Below, one piece after another: positions 1 to 12,582 of a DNA stretch of 64,000 nt. The stretch comes from Lineus longissimus (lineage: Eukaryota; Nemertea; Pilidiophora; Heteronemertea; Lineidae), in contig NC_088319.1 of the NCBI RefSeq assembly GCF_910592395.1, positions 15,376,001 through 15,440,000 on the forward strand, read 5' to 3'. Below the pieces are notes generated by a model. That model was not told the DNA's origin and searched no databases. It worked only from the letters and a program-made list of their open reading frames with translations. The position numbers and the translations under genes are program-made. Each line of letters begins with the position of its first letter. Position 1 is the stretch's first letter.

Positions 1-62
1 CACTTCTACAAGTTTTCATCAAAAAGACTTTTTTGAATTCAAATATCTTTCTCCCATTACAG

Positions 63-1510
63 GTTGCCTATCGTGAAGTGGAAATGAAGCCAAATGTACA
101 GCTTGAATTTCCAATTTCACAACAAACGTTCAGCATTCAGAGTAAATGTAAGTCAAATTCCATTTTTTTCATGATAATTGAAAGATGACATTCTCATTTG
201 GCATACTGCTTATAAAATTGCCTGTTGAACTTCTTCTGGAGAAGGTAATTTTGGTACTGCAGTCGTTAAACTCTTCCTGTTGATGTGGAGACTGACAAGA
301 ACAAGAACCTTTGATTTCAAAGGTGGCTGCATCCAGAGGAAATCAAGGAGTTCATGTGCAGGAATACAGGAGAAAATGTTGACTCTTGGCCCTAATATCC
401 TCTGCTCAGGTTACATGCAACTGGGACATGCGTTACCATCTGTCTATGATTATATGTCGATATATTATTTGAATTTGTGTGTTTTTCCATTTCAGATGAA
501 GTGATCGAAGGCTTGACCATGGTTCCACTCATAAAGCCAGACTTGAATAAAGCTAATCCTCGACTTGGTGTTGGCACGGTGTCATTCAGTCCTGACAATA
601 AATACATGTACACAAGGAATGGTAAGGCATTCTGAAGTTTGTTTTAAGTTAGTATTATGTTACAAAATGACAAGGTGCTTACTTTGTGTATACGTAATGT
701 ACAGTGTGATTGCGTGGTAGATGGGAAATGCTTTCCAATAAGGAGTCGGACCAGCAACTTGTGATTTTCGAACTTATAGGAGAAGACTCCGCTAATGTTC
801 TCAATTTCTCTTTGATTTTCAGACAACATGCCACACGCTTTGTGGATCTGGGACGTCATGAGACTCAACCTAGTCGTCGTCCTCATACAAGTCAATCCAA
901 TCAGATGTAAGTAAATTCAGTAAATATCCGAAAATCACAACTTTATCGATGACGGCTTTGATCTATGACGTGATGTTAGGCGTTGGCCTACATTTCAATA
1001 TCTTAGCATTGCTCTCATGAGAAGCTGTCTACTTTCAGGTGTATCATGGGATACATGCAACACCAGGTTGGCGCTGTGTACCGCCAGTAACAAAGTTTTC
1101 ATGTGGTCACCAGCAGGCTCACTCTCTGTGGAGGTCCCTGCAGAAGGTTAGTAATACTTGTAACTCTTGATAACTACAGATATTATGAGGCTGTGACATT
1201 GTAGGTGGACCACTGCTTCTAACCTTGCGTAGTCTGTTCGAGAGTTGTCAATGGTACCAAGGAGAAATCGGTCGAGACTACATAAGAACTACGTATCACA
1301 ACAACAGCTAGAGTGGGAAACTCAATATTGGATGACCAAGTATTTGTGATCTATTAGTCTAAGATGAAGTCAATTATAATCTCTCCTTCTTCAGCCTCCT
1401 TTCAAATCTCGTCGTTAAAATGGCATCCTGATGGAAACGCACTCCTTCTGATGGGAAAAGACCAGATGTGTATGTGTTTTCTTGCTGAGGAGAGTGACGG
1501 TGCAGCATGA
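63..1510 (+). CDS. WRAP73: WRAP73 (WDR8) orthologue, C-terminal part (5' end outside window)
   Basis: Five exons join without phase conflict: 63-147, 496-621, 823-906, 1039-1146 and 1395-1510 (TGA at 1508-1510), each with an AG acceptor and GT donor. The product contains NMPHALWIWDV, VSWDTCNTRLALCTASNKV and FMWSPAGS, which match the last WD40 blades of WRAP73 (human: NIPNAVWVWD, LYLWSPAG). It ends soon after KWHPDGNALLLMGKDQM. WRAP73 is known as a WD-repeat protein of centriolar satellites and spindle poles that works with SSX2IP; nothing here tests that role. The N-terminal blades must lie left of base 1. The gene faces the TPRG1L-like gene tail to tail. Identity is confident because the order and spacing of blade motifs match across all five exons. 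Confidence 0.93.
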
Positions 1511-2140
1511 GGACCAGATGTATATACTGTTACACGGACTGGAGGCCATTTCTGATCTGTTGGGAGAGATTCTGTTAGCATTATTTGTGGTCATTATCTG
1601 TCGTTTGCAGGGAGTTCTGTGCAACCACATTCTGAAAATTGGGGTATAGTAAATAATTGCAGTGACCTGCTGTATTAACTGATATATATGTACAGTGGTA
1701 ACCTTAACAGTGTTCATGTAATGTGTTCCAAATCTGTTGTAAATTTACTAATGGTGCATTTGAAAGATTGTCACAATTTTGCTCAACAGTAGTTACTTTG
1801 TGTTCGGTAATGTCTTGAAGTAAAATGGAGTAGGTAGTGGGTCAGGTGAAGTCCTGGAGTTGAGAATGTGTGGTGTAGTAGGGGCCTACCCAAAGACCTG
1901 ACCTGACCCAGTGGAGGACAAGATCAAAAGAGAAAGTTGACACTCGAAACGAATGCATGTTATATCATAAATAATTGCAGACTAGTACCTCGTAAATCAT
2001 ATTAACTCCTGTTTGAATACACTGTATGTATTCTATGCCGCTGTGCTCCCAAACTTCCATACATCTGTACGTAATGTTGATGTGTATACTTACTGCTGGA
2101 CAGAAGTATGAGCTGCTCTGTAGGTTTAACATAATAAACT
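1511..2140 (+). other. WRAP73 3' untranslated region with candidate poly(A) signal
   Basis: There is no coding signal after the stop. A canonical AATAAA lies at 2133-2138 and is the best candidate for the WRAP73 cleavage signal, giving a 3' UTR of about 640 bases. The end is inferred, not measured. Confidence 0.45.
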
Positions 2141-3075
2141 TGTTACTTTATTAAACCTGTTATTTTTTAGTTTACTTTGTTCAATTGACCTTATTCGCTG
2201 CAGGTGACATGCATAACGACATGCAACATGTTCCCATCATGTGTGGTTGACGTGCATTGCTTTTGATGATATGCGCAGTGCTATCCAAATACTATAGATC
2301 AATACTTTTGAATATCATTTCCCCATTCAGATAAAATGAAACCTCTCCTTGCTTCAATCTGTCTTACACATCAAACCTGCGATGGGTGTTTTCCCATCCA
2401 CCATGATCTTTTCGAAGCTGGTCAGGCCCTTGGCCTTGTGATCTTAAGTGTAACCATGTCTCCTGGGGGTTCACTGGGCTTTTTGTCCAGGCACTGCATT
2501 GTGTACCATCCAAATCAGACAGTTGTCCATTGAAGCCAGATTGTGATATAATCTCTTGTGCCCATAGTACGTATTTCACTTGATCATGTACGTAGCTCCT
2601 CAACTTTGCCCACAATTGAATTGATTGTGACATCGTCTCTATCCACACAACAATCGAGGTTTTAACAACTCTATGCATTACCAGCCATTGAACAAGACAC
2701 AACATCGAGTAGCAGATATCATTTATTTGAAGATCACACACATGTACACATACATCTAGGGTATTCAGATTCTACTCGGCCGCTGGGCCAAAATCCCGCT
2801 AAATAATAAACATCTATCTCCATACACCAATTTCATCTACTAAATTCTTGTGCCTAACAAGCACCAACAAAGTCAGTTTTATTTTATTTCGTGTTATACC
2901 ATAACATGATCGAGATTTAATTATCATAAATTTGGAACACTTCACTTTGGCATAACTTGGCCCTGCATGGTTTTTAACAATCATACATGTTATAACAAAT
3001 AGCAATTAGCAGTAATCAAAATTATAAAATTTGGAAATTCAAATTGGCAACAGAAATTGATTGATCAAGAAGGTA

Positions 3076-3115
3076 CAACATGTACATGAACATGTACATC
3101 TACATCTACATGTAC
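3076..3115. repeat. Short ACATGTACAT-type simple/palindromic repeat
   Basis: Overlapping runs of ACATGTACAT, ACATCTACAT and ACATGTAC sit within about 40 bases. The word family is the same one that is over-represented elsewhere in the window. Confidence 0.6.
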
Positions 3116-3923
3116 AACGTATTCTGTGAATGTTGAAGAGTTTAGAAACTTCCTTGAAATCCACACCGCGTCTTTTAGAGAAAGAGTGTGTGTAGCTTCC
3201 TTAATAACAACAAGAAGTGTACATGATAATTAGTTAGCACTTTATAAATATCTTGAATAATATTAACAACATCCTTCAACATACATACACCGTATATCAT
3301 TTAGAAACATCGACTGAAGATTAGAAAATGCATATTTCAGGGTGCGAGATGCATTTTAAACCACGTGAACTCGTGCTATAATCTACATCGAGAAAGACAA
3401 TGACAAGTGAGTCAAGAGCCTGAGCCACTAGACCACAGTGGTTCCCAAGCAAACCAACCAGAACAATGACAGATGACTGTGGCATGTTGACTTTGGAAAG
3501 GCCTGGTGCTTTGCCACCCGCACTGAAGGACAGGACTGAGACAAATTTGCAGCTAGTGTGGAGAACTCATTTTCCCAATATAAACTAATTGAATATAGGC
3601 ACATATATGTATCAGCTGTTCAAAAGATACAAACTAAATTGCACAATAATTAATAAAGCATCAATTTACATAAATTAGAAAATATTACAAACAAGCTGGA
3701 AGTACTGTAACGTTAGAAGAAAAGTTAGACAAGTCATATCATCATCAACTCATATCAGTGAACTTCACGGCCTCTCGCCTGCATGTTATAGATATTTGAT
3801 GATACCTTGCGAATTGCAAGCACATGTACCCTGTCTCCTTCAAATTCAATTTCGTGTGAAATCTACACCTGATATTTTCAAAAGAGCTGGCGATTTTGTA
3901 TCCATACTTTCACTGAATGTTTA

Positions 3924-4013
3924 AATGCTGTTCGAGATAATGAATGCATAACCTTTGACAGTTTTAGATTTCACATGAAAGCGCATTTGTTTCAGGAGGA
4001 CTTACTTTTTTAA
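3924..4013 (+). mobile_element. Possible relic of a non-LTR retrotransposon 3' coding end
   Basis: One frame reads 29 residues and then a stop. It contains FDSFRFHMKAHLF, which resembles the frequent C-terminal motif of invertebrate LINE reverse transcriptases (an N-x-L-P/S-F-K-x-x-L-K-x-x-L-F pattern). The upstream frame is broken by stops, so this would be a dead 3' fragment. The motif is short and the call is tentative. Confidence 0.3.
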
Positions 4014-4595
4014 GGGCACCTAATCTCACTTTTAACTAAAATTTACACTCTACAATGTACAGTAAAGGGATATATTGGAGTTTGCAAACTGTACACCAGA
4101 TAAATTTTGGCATCTAAATCTTCTGTCTCTACAAATCAGAACACATCCCACAACAAAACTTCCATGAAACCACAGCCCTCAAAGTGACACCAGCTAGAAT
4201 ATCTGAGACAGTGGTCATAATGCTTTTTACATCCAATTTTTGGAATAAGATTCACATTGCGAAAATGCTATGAGCTGATCACTTCAAAAGGGAACCTTAG
4301 TCTCTCGAACCCTCACTGCATCTCGTTTTCTTGCTTTTTCAATACAAAACCAGGCCATTGCTTTTAAAAGAGACAGTTCTGCCCCTAATCAAAAAGATTC
4401 CAAATTTTCGGAATTTCTTTTTTTTCAAGTAATTTCTATGGAGTTGTGGCAGGGGTAGCAAATGTCCTAGCAGACTCTTGATAAGAGGCACAGATCCTGA
4501 AGCAAGTCTCATGCTTTTTGGCAAAATAACTGAAAACATACACAGATTAGATGCAGAGTCCTCCCTTTGACATTCTGAGGGAAAAAGTTTGCAGA

Positions 4596-7018
4596 TTAAA
4601 AGCTAACGCCGCCCCGTTCACGAGAGAATCCCAAATAACTTTGATTGAAGACCATCGATGACAGACTAGCGTACGTCTCAATCATAATGGGCGCCTCTTC
4701 GACCTTGACCTTCTTGCCAGGGTCTTTCCGCTGGTAGCAGTTGTGAATTTGCTGAAAAAATGAATAAAAAAATGAAATATTGCACAGAATTGATTTGAGT
4801 GACAATTGAAACGAAACATGAATTCCACGTAACGTTGCCTAAGGATTGATAGTAACTGATCAAGAATGAAACAATTTGCCACTAACCTGGATAAATGACT
4901 CGTAAAAGTCGTCGACACTGTATGTGATGGTCTCTCTCTCTTTCTCATTGTATAGGAGGGGGTGGTGCGTTAGGGTGAGGTAAGGAATGTCTGTACACCA
5001 TGGGTTCCATTTCTGACCGAAGGACAGAGCCTGGTTTCGATTCCACGAGGCACGTACACCACCATGATTGCGTGGACTGAAAGGCCAAGGAAAACAACAT
5101 CAATGTTTTTGAAATTCGTTTTTTATCGACTATTTTGGGAAGACAATAAAAGAGAATGTGACACTTGTATTCAACATGGTCCAACTATGAATTGTCTGGA
5201 TTTTGCAAACCAATGTAGGCAACAACTTCTCTACTTACGGCATCAAGGACTTCTCCGGGTAAACCAGATCGCCAAGTGTAACGGTGTCAATCATGTGAAG
5301 GAACACTCGCCGATGATCCAGCACCTTCTCCGTCACAAAGTCGTACTTAATCACCACGACAGAATTATCATTCAGGATGATAATTTTCTCCTTTTCATTG
5401 TCCCAATGGTCAATTCTATAACAAGAGAAGTGCATTGTTATTTAAAAGAAGTCTTGAAGTTGAGACTACTTTTACTGATGTATCATGATAACCAGCTTCC
5501 TCTTGCATGATAAAGAGGACGACACCAAAACCTAACACTCATGGTCACAGTGAGAAACAATAACATGACCAGGCCATCATTCAGTAATGCGTCAGGACAC
5601 ATAGGAAGAACTACCCAAGTCATATGCATAACTTGGGTCATTTTGACTTGTAAAGCCCTTCATGTCATGAAACCTTCGCAGAACATCAACTGGAGACTTT
5701 CGTATAAATCTGATGACTGGCACAAATGATACATACTCTGACAGCAGCCATGCTCCCTTGACATCACCATCCAGGTCATTCCGCAATAGCTCCTTTGCAA
5801 CATCGACTGCCTTCTCAAAATAGCCATCCTGAAATGATAATTTCTGATGATATTATGTGTCCAACTAGATTCATGAGTATGATGTCCTTCATGAGAGTTA
5901 TTAATATCATATAGCGTCATTAATGTTTGATGAATGGCAACTGAAACAGTCCTATAATAATCAATGACTCAATTATTTGGCCAATATAACGATAGAATGA
6001 GTGTACATTGTAAATGCACAAATTAATGGTCTGCAACTGACATGTGAAACGCACAAATTAATGGTCTGCAACTGACATGTGAATTAAGGACTTTTCAACT
6101 TATCCTCTTTTACTATTTAGATCATTGCAACCTACGCATGGTTGTGCATAGGCTACATGTACTATGCCTAACATTACAAGTTTAAGGATGGGATAATTTC
6201 TTTAAAGGTTCCGTACGGGACGCTTTTTATTCCCATTTAAAATCTTCGTCAAAGTCAAGGAGAAATATTTCATAACACCCTGTAGTTTATTGGAAACAGA
6301 TGGTTGTTGGGTACTTGGCATTCAAATAGACTACATGTACAGCTGTGGCAGGCATACTTCGAATTTGACAGCCTGTCTCTGACTGAGCATTGATTTTAGG
6401 GCTCGAAATAGGATGTTACAATAGACATTGTAGTTACATAACTCTTTATTGCTAGAATAGCGGCCCCATCTCGATCTATTTATTGCTAGCCGGCTAGCAA
6501 TAAATAGATCGAGATTTATTGCTAGCAATAAAGAGATCGAGATGGGGCTGCTATTCTACAGTACCCTCCCAACAGTCTGCGCCATGGGCATGGGCAATCC
6601 CGGCCCTGCAGTGCAGGTGCAATGCCACCCAATGGCATGGGTACTTTCAGTTTCACAAACCCTGACGACGTAGTAGCACGTGGACTATTGATAGGGCCGG
6701 ATGAGGGGGCGGATGTGATACCGTCAAAGTTAAGCAACCAATTACCTTCTTGCTGAAGAATCCCTTGGCGACATAATCGACAGTATTCCTTATCCCAAGG
6801 CTTGTTTTACTTCCTGTGCTGGATACACTTTGCCTGGAAAGGGTGCTCCCAGAATGAGGTCTGGAACGGCCTAATCCTGGGCCTGCAAAATCAACATTTG
6901 GTTCTTCCCCACCCTGCATACCAAACTGAAGCGTTGCACCAGTAAAATCTGAATTTCCAGCTGATTTTTCGTCCTCTAAACGTGCTTCTTGTGGGCCAGA
7001 TGAAATCGGATTTGCCAT
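4596..7018 (-). CDS. TPRG1L: Tumour protein p63-regulated gene 1-like protein (TPRG1/TPRG1L family)
   Basis: Five exons on the reverse strand: 6746-7018 (ATG at 7018), 5737-5828, 5239-5415, 4887-5076 and 4596-4751 (stop at 4596-4598). All splice sites are GT-AG, all phases agree, and the product is 295 residues (human TPRG1L is about 272). Residues 1-80 are low-complexity and poorly conserved. From about residue 80 come GFFSKK, LDGDVKGAWLLSE, IDHWDNEKEKIIIL, VVVIKYDFV and QKWNPWCTDIPYLTLTHHP, with MIETYASLSSMVFNQSYLG near the end. These match the hSac2-type core of the family (human: [44 protein letters not shown]). In mammals TPRG1L is a presynaptic-vesicle protein; the invertebrate role is unknown. 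There are two vertebrate paralogues (TPRG1 and TPRG1L), so the symbol denotes the family. Confidence 0.92.
6016..6084. repeat. Two-copy direct repeat, about 35-bp period
   Basis: A 35-base unit beginning GCACAAATTAATGG at 6016 is followed directly by a nearly identical copy at 6051. It lies in intron 1 of the TPRG1L-like gene. Confidence 0.85.
6453..6558. repeat. Nested palindrome in TPRG1L intron 1
   Basis: Positions 6469-6514 form a perfect 46-base palindrome centred on TAGCC/GGCTA at 6491-6492. An outer pair of 38-base arms, 6453-6490 and 6521-6558, is also inverted, with two mismatches. The left arm can therefore pair with either of two right-hand partners. No transposase remnant or clear target duplication is visible. 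Confidence 0.9.
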
Positions 7019-7878
7019 TTTTTCAGGACTTTTTAAAATGACGTCGAAGAAATTTGTCTAACTCCACCAGCGCCGTGGTAGAGCCTGCCACACCGTAGCG
7101 CCGCATATTGACCATAAGAAGAACTGAAGTTCATGGATGTCGAAATCGAATATCGCGTGTTTCGCTCCCTTACCTTTTCGCCCCCAGTCGTTTCGCTCCC
7201 TTGAACTTTTGTTGGGAAAGAGAAAGTACCCTGGAAAAGTGAAAGTGGCAAAGAAGATGTGCTTTCAAGGGTCAAATCTACAAAGAAGGAATCGTTTGGT
7301 CATCTACAATGTGATCTTTGGCAGGTCACTTGTCTTTCATTCTTTATCATTCGCTTGGCGGTCATCAAGAGTGTGATCCTGGGCAAGTCTATCTTCTCTT
7401 GCAGTCATATCATGAGTGAGATCTGGGGCTTATTTCGGTGTCTAGACATCAGTCATTAGCATTAATGTTCGCTTCTCCGGCTCATTAGCTCGGTCAAGTT
7501 GCTTGACATGTATGCAAGAATGATCAAGGACACTATGGGATCTGAACTCATTATTACAAAATATCGACAGACTTGGAAGGAAGGAGCACACACAAGTTAT
7601 TTAAGAAAGATTTTATTTATAAAAAGCCAATGACCCAAGGTCATCAGTTGCATGATACATCCGACATCTTGAAAATAAATGCAAAGTTCAACCACTAATG
7701 AATGACTTTTCCTCAGTCCAGAGCTGTGATTTCACTTTCATTGTGTAGGCTGACCAGTTATTCATAGTTGTGGTTCAACCAGATTTGAGAAAACAATCCA
7801 GATTATGGTAATGAGAGTTCATGTTCACGGTAAAATACTTCCTAGTTCACATGAGCAACATTCGAATGCGACAACCAT
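7019..7878. promoter_or_regulatory. TPRG1L 5' flank and PPIH 3' untranslated region
   Basis: No coding exon is seen. A reverse-strand AATAAA (TTTATT at 7612-7617) sits about 265 bases past the PPIH stop and is its likely poly(A) signal. The remainder up to 7019 should hold the TPRG1L promoter and 5' UTR. No TATA box stands out. Confidence 0.4.
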
Positions 7879-9885
7879 TCACATTTCTCCACATTGCACA
7901 ATAACGATTGGAATTTTCGGCACATTATTTGGACCGGTTGGAACTGCCTCAATCTTCCGAAGTACCAGCATGCCTTCATAAACACGCCCTGTAAAGACAA
8001 AGACACAAATGAAATTAGGTCAACTAAATGTAAGAGACGATCTATTTTCTTTGAGTAATGTTCGCAGCGGTTGTAGGTTCTTTTGAATTCTGTACTGAAT
8101 TTTGGTCAATTAGCCAAAGTAAGAATACCCATATCAATGAAAGAATGAAGCTGTGACCAAACCAATACAGCTGAAAGGCTTAACTATGTGCGGAAAAATA
8201 TTGTACCTACCAAAGACAACATGTTTTCTGTCTAAGAATTCACATTTAGCACAGGTGATGAAGAACTGACAACCGTTGGTGTTTGGTCCACTGTTAGCCT
8301 ACGGAGAAAGAGACATAATTCAATAACATGAGAGTGAAAATATTTTGAGGTGGCGCTTCTCTCTAGACTTGGGCCTCTAAGTTACTGAGTCTAAGGCCGG
8401 GATTACAATCAAGAGCTTGCTTATAGAGGCATAGCCAGGAAATTGGGAGGTCAATATCTGGATGCTTTGATGTGCAATTTTATAGCAATTCATGCCTCGT
8501 AATCATGAATCAAAAACATCTGAGCAGGGGGTCTGGACACCTAAAGAATTTCACTGACAACTGTAACGTCTCTGGGTTTAGTTTTGAACTTGATAAAGAA
8601 ATGCTTACCATAGAGAGCATGCCAGGTCTATCATGTTTTAACTTAAAGTTCTCATCAGCAAATGCTTGTCCGCCATAAATGCTTGTTATACCAGTACCAT
8701 CTTTCTGAAATTGGATGTGAATCTAGTGAAACTCGAAGTGAAAATCTGAAATAGACTTGTTACAGTAGTAAAAATGTCCAAATTTTCCAATGCATTTTCA
8801 GTTAAATTCAAAACTTTTAACGCATATTGGTAAAAGTGGGCATATCATTTCCTGATGAAACTCTTGACAGTGGTCGAGGGCCGAGCATCAACTTGCAACT
8901 TCAAGTACAATATTTTGTTTGATCAACATCGACATATGGACTTACTTTGTAAATATCACCGCCTTGTACCATAAATTCTTTGATAACTCTGAAACAAAAG
9001 CAGCAAAGATGAGGAGCTTACAAAGAACTGTAAAATCGCTCAAACAACCCAGATTCACAAAAAGTACTTTTACTGACAAAGGATTTCGGTGAGTCAATAG
9101 AATTGTCTGAAGAATATCTGGTGAGGCCATATAAACCAGAATATTTCAAATCGGACCTTCTCAAAAGTTGCACTGTTTTCTGCCGATGGTGACTATTAGA
9201 CATATAAGCAACAGGTACAGCCACTATTTGTCAGACCGAAATATAAACCAATATTACCTGTGAAATGTGCAGTTTTTGTATCCTACAGGTTGTCCATCCT
9301 TTCTGTACTCTCCAGTGCAAAACTGCCTATTGGGTTTGAAAAAGAGACTGTGACAGTTATTCAAAAAGAAATCTAATGTGACAGTGATAGGTTAACATCA
9401 AGTAACAGTTTTAGTTTACATAATGAATAGATGAGGCCAATTTTACATAGAAGTCACGAGTCACATATAGGCCTAGGCTACATAAAAACGTTTATAAAAT
9501 ACCTGAAGTTTTCCGCAGTTCTTGGCACAACATCTGCAAATAGTTCAAACTTGATTCGCTCTGGATCCTGTAGGAGACGAAAGGAATAACACAAGTGGCA
9601 AATGAGATTTCTCAGCGCGAGGTATTACATGGTTTGTACTTTTAGGTCTGTTACTGTACTGTATACATGTCATAGTGCATGATGCACTACAAGTTTCCAC
9701 ACACATCATTGATTAGCGGTTTTCTCAAATATTATCAAATAGCTCGAGTGACCATACTTACTGCAAGTGGAGAAGGGTATACTGATTCATTTCTACGGGT
9801 CATTTTTTGTACTTACCGATCCACCGATCTTTATATCGAAGAAAACAATCGGATTATCGGGGTCTCGCCGGTCCGGAAACGTCAT
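7879..9885 (-). CDS. PPIH: Peptidyl-prolyl cis-trans isomerase H (spliceosomal cyclophilin)
   Basis: Seven reverse-strand exons: 9817-9885 (ATG at 9885), 9503-9567, 9258-9326, 8946-8988, 8609-8704, 8211-8298 and 7879-7988 (TGA at 7879-7881). They encode 179 residues (human PPIH is 177). The whole protein is one cyclophilin domain: [93 protein letters not shown], and the PPIH-type ending VPTGPNN...IVQCGEM. Catalytic Arg, Phe, Met and Gln of FHR...FMVQGG are present. PPIH is a proline isomerase of the U4/U6.U5 tri-snRNP that binds PRPF4. Two oddities: the position of the cyclosporin-contacting Trp (CDWLD in human) reads CEFLD, and SIYGGQAF carries one extra residue compared with SIYRGPF. Confidence 0.96.
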
Positions 9886-12582
9886 TTTGATGAAAATTTC
9901 TCATCGGAGTGAATATCGTTACTAAAATGTTTCGTCAATAAACAAAAGCTTTATAGAATCATTCATAAAACATAGTTGAGATCTTCGATGTTTCAATGTC
10001 ATTGAACGCCAGTAATGATAGTGATAGTGAAAAGACAAAAAAAATAGATGCTAAAAATAAATTAATCATTATTGACCAATGCATGACGGATAATTCATTT
10101 TGGCCCATAATGGTGGTCAAGGTGGACAACATTCCGAATTTCTGTGAAAACCTGCTATAAAAACTCAAATAACACAGCCAACAGGACTGATACGGCTTGA
10201 AGGAAGTGGTCAGTATGTAGACATGTTCTTTCTGATCCATGAAATATCTGGTATTAGTCTTGGTCATCCCTTTTCGAGGCATAATTAGTGTATTTTGTAG
10301 GTCTCATTCGAATGATGTCATTGATGAAGATGGTGACTCCCTCGTCCCCAGGTTGGGTCTGTCTGTCAAATGCAATCCCTCGTATGACCATTGTCCCCAT
10401 ATCTCAGTATATAGTCCAATGACCCATTGTGTTGACGTGTCTCGCCATCTTGAGTTTACAAGCCAAAGCTTGTATGTGAGTTGACAGAACAACCCGTCGA
10501 CCATGTCTTACCATACCTGAACTGAAGAAGGGCTGAAGGGAGGAACGGGGTTTCAGAATCAGAAGTCGGGTGCGAAAAGGATAAAACTGTACCTCTAACT
10601 ACATTGCATGTATGTCGACTTGCTAAATTCTGTCAGTACTTGGAGTCGGACACTGGGGAACCTCTTCTACAGAATAAAATACTGTAGACACTGATTACAG
10701 AATACTGAATACACCAAGATGCATAAGTATTAATCAAAAAATAAGAAATTACTGAGACATTGTCAGAGCAAGCATAGATGATGAAGAAAAGGGGAGGGTA
10801 TGTCAACTTCAAATTTCCCACTTTATTTTATTGCTTGTGTCTCTTGTTGCCAGGAGCTGAACAAGTCATACAAGTAGGCAGTGGGAGAGTGCTGCCCTCT
10901 GTCAGGGGATTTGATCAACAATTACTTGTACTCCATACACCACCAGTTCCTGACAATCATGTTTCACAGTAATCAACACATTCACTGCCAAAATATGTCT
11001 GGTGTTTTCTTTGTCTTACTAATCTTAGCCTTGCCATGGGGAAGATTGAGCTATTTTCTGTCTTTGATTCGAAATGCCTTGTGGTCTTTTTCCGTGCAGA
11101 ATTATCAATGTGTCATCGGTGTATTACCATGAATTTCCATTGCCTCTACATGTACACCTCTTTCAAGTTATAATCGGCATTTTGTTATTTAGAAATATTT
11201 GTTTTGAAAATGCTGATAGTCGATCAAGTGAAAAGATTAGAAAAAACTTCTGATGAAAAGAGTTTGATGTCATCATCTTTGACAGAAGGAAGCATTTATC
11301 TGTGCTTCACAAAGTGCAATAATGGCCCAGATAATCAGGTGGAAGTAGGAGTTCTGAATTGTGTCTCGACCAAAAATGTGCTTCATTGAAATGATATTTC
11401 AAAATGTCTCAATGGACTGACACACATTTGATAAAACCTTGTTCCGGGTTGTGGTTTGATTGAAAAGTGAAAAGAACATGAGGAATTTGGTGTTCAGTGG
11501 ATGAAAAACATTTTGTTAAATGCATGTATGGTAGGAATCTTGGAAACACACCCCTGCTTGGGGAAGGTGTTTACGATCAATTTGCAATGACGTATTTGTT
11601 GGCTGCCAATCCTACCTCTTTCAGAAAAGGAATCTTAGCAGTTGTCAAGAGTATCTGTGAAGATAATGTATAGATAATTCAGTGTGGGCTCCTGGTCAAT
11701 ATCATCATGAATCCCCCCCCCCTCCCCATCACACATACATTTTTGGGAGAGGTGGGGAGGAAGGGCACTGGGCCTTCTCATGCAGGTTATGGTTAGTCCT
11801 ACTTGTCTGACTAAGTCAGTGTGTGGCCTTATTTTAAAATCACAAATAATTTTGGCTAAAGTATGTCATTTAAGTGGTTTAGGCTGAGGTTATGTAAACA
11901 AAGAGAGCATTGTCCTGACCTATATCATTAGTTAGTTCAGGAGCTAAATTAAGAACACTCAAATCAAGCTGTCTCCTGATCTATGCTCGCTCATTTGTTT
12001 ATGGGCGGTTGTCTTGAACGATTGAGGTATGCCCAAAAGTGATGTCACTTTGTTATATTTTGATCTGTCGGAGGCCTATCTTGAAACCTTGGGCTGATAT
12101 CTCAGGAAATATGAGTTCAATTGTACATGACAATGCCAATCAATTCATCACATGAATAGGCTATAACTTATGTTATTATAGTGTGTCAACTCCATTGGCT
12201 GATAAGAAGCCCAATAGGCTTAGGCCGCCTGGGAACTTGGACACACGGGCTTGAATTCATTTTGGATTAAGCCTTAGCTACATCTGTGACGTTTCAGTGT
12301 GTATATCTATTTACTGGGCTTCAAAACTACAGGCATACATACATACATACATGCCTGTGCTTAGGCCTACTAGATTTAACAGGGCCTATGGGAAAGTATG
12401 GAATACATTGATAATTTCTAACAGGGAATGTTCAGTGTCAGTGATTCAAGTAATATTCCTTTATAAATCAGTCAGAGATACAACAAAATTGATGTGTTCA
12501 CTCTGTTGATTATTCGCAAGCGTGAAAGTTGGACAACTGACTATTCTGATTCGATGTGTGTTCGGAAGTTTGATATTCTCTC
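9886..12582. promoter_or_regulatory. Divergent intergenic region between PPIH and ARMC9
   Basis: These 2.7 kb separate two divergent starts and should contain both promoters. No exon, tRNA or recognisable transposon was found. Features by eye are a C-run near 11707-11716 and a CATA microsatellite-like patch near 12334-12350. The ARMC9 start is immediately preceded by an in-frame TGA at 12571-12573, which supports that ATG. Confidence 0.4.

Larger units (their letters stand above)
2141..4595. other. Non-coding stretch between convergent 3' ends
   Basis: No exon with coding periodicity was found. The stretch lies downstream of both WRAP73 (+) and the TPRG1L-like gene (-). Reverse-strand AATAAA motifs at 2722-2727 and 2878-2883 could end a long TPRG1L 3' UTR, but the choice is open. 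The only recognisable pieces are a short ACATGTAC-rich patch near 3076-3115 and a retroelement-like tail near 3924-4013. Confidence 0.4.

Noticed and set aside
2364-2741. 125-codon reverse-strand open frame
   Set aside because: There are no splice context, family motifs or neighbouring exons, and it lies in the convergent 3' region. Treated as chance.
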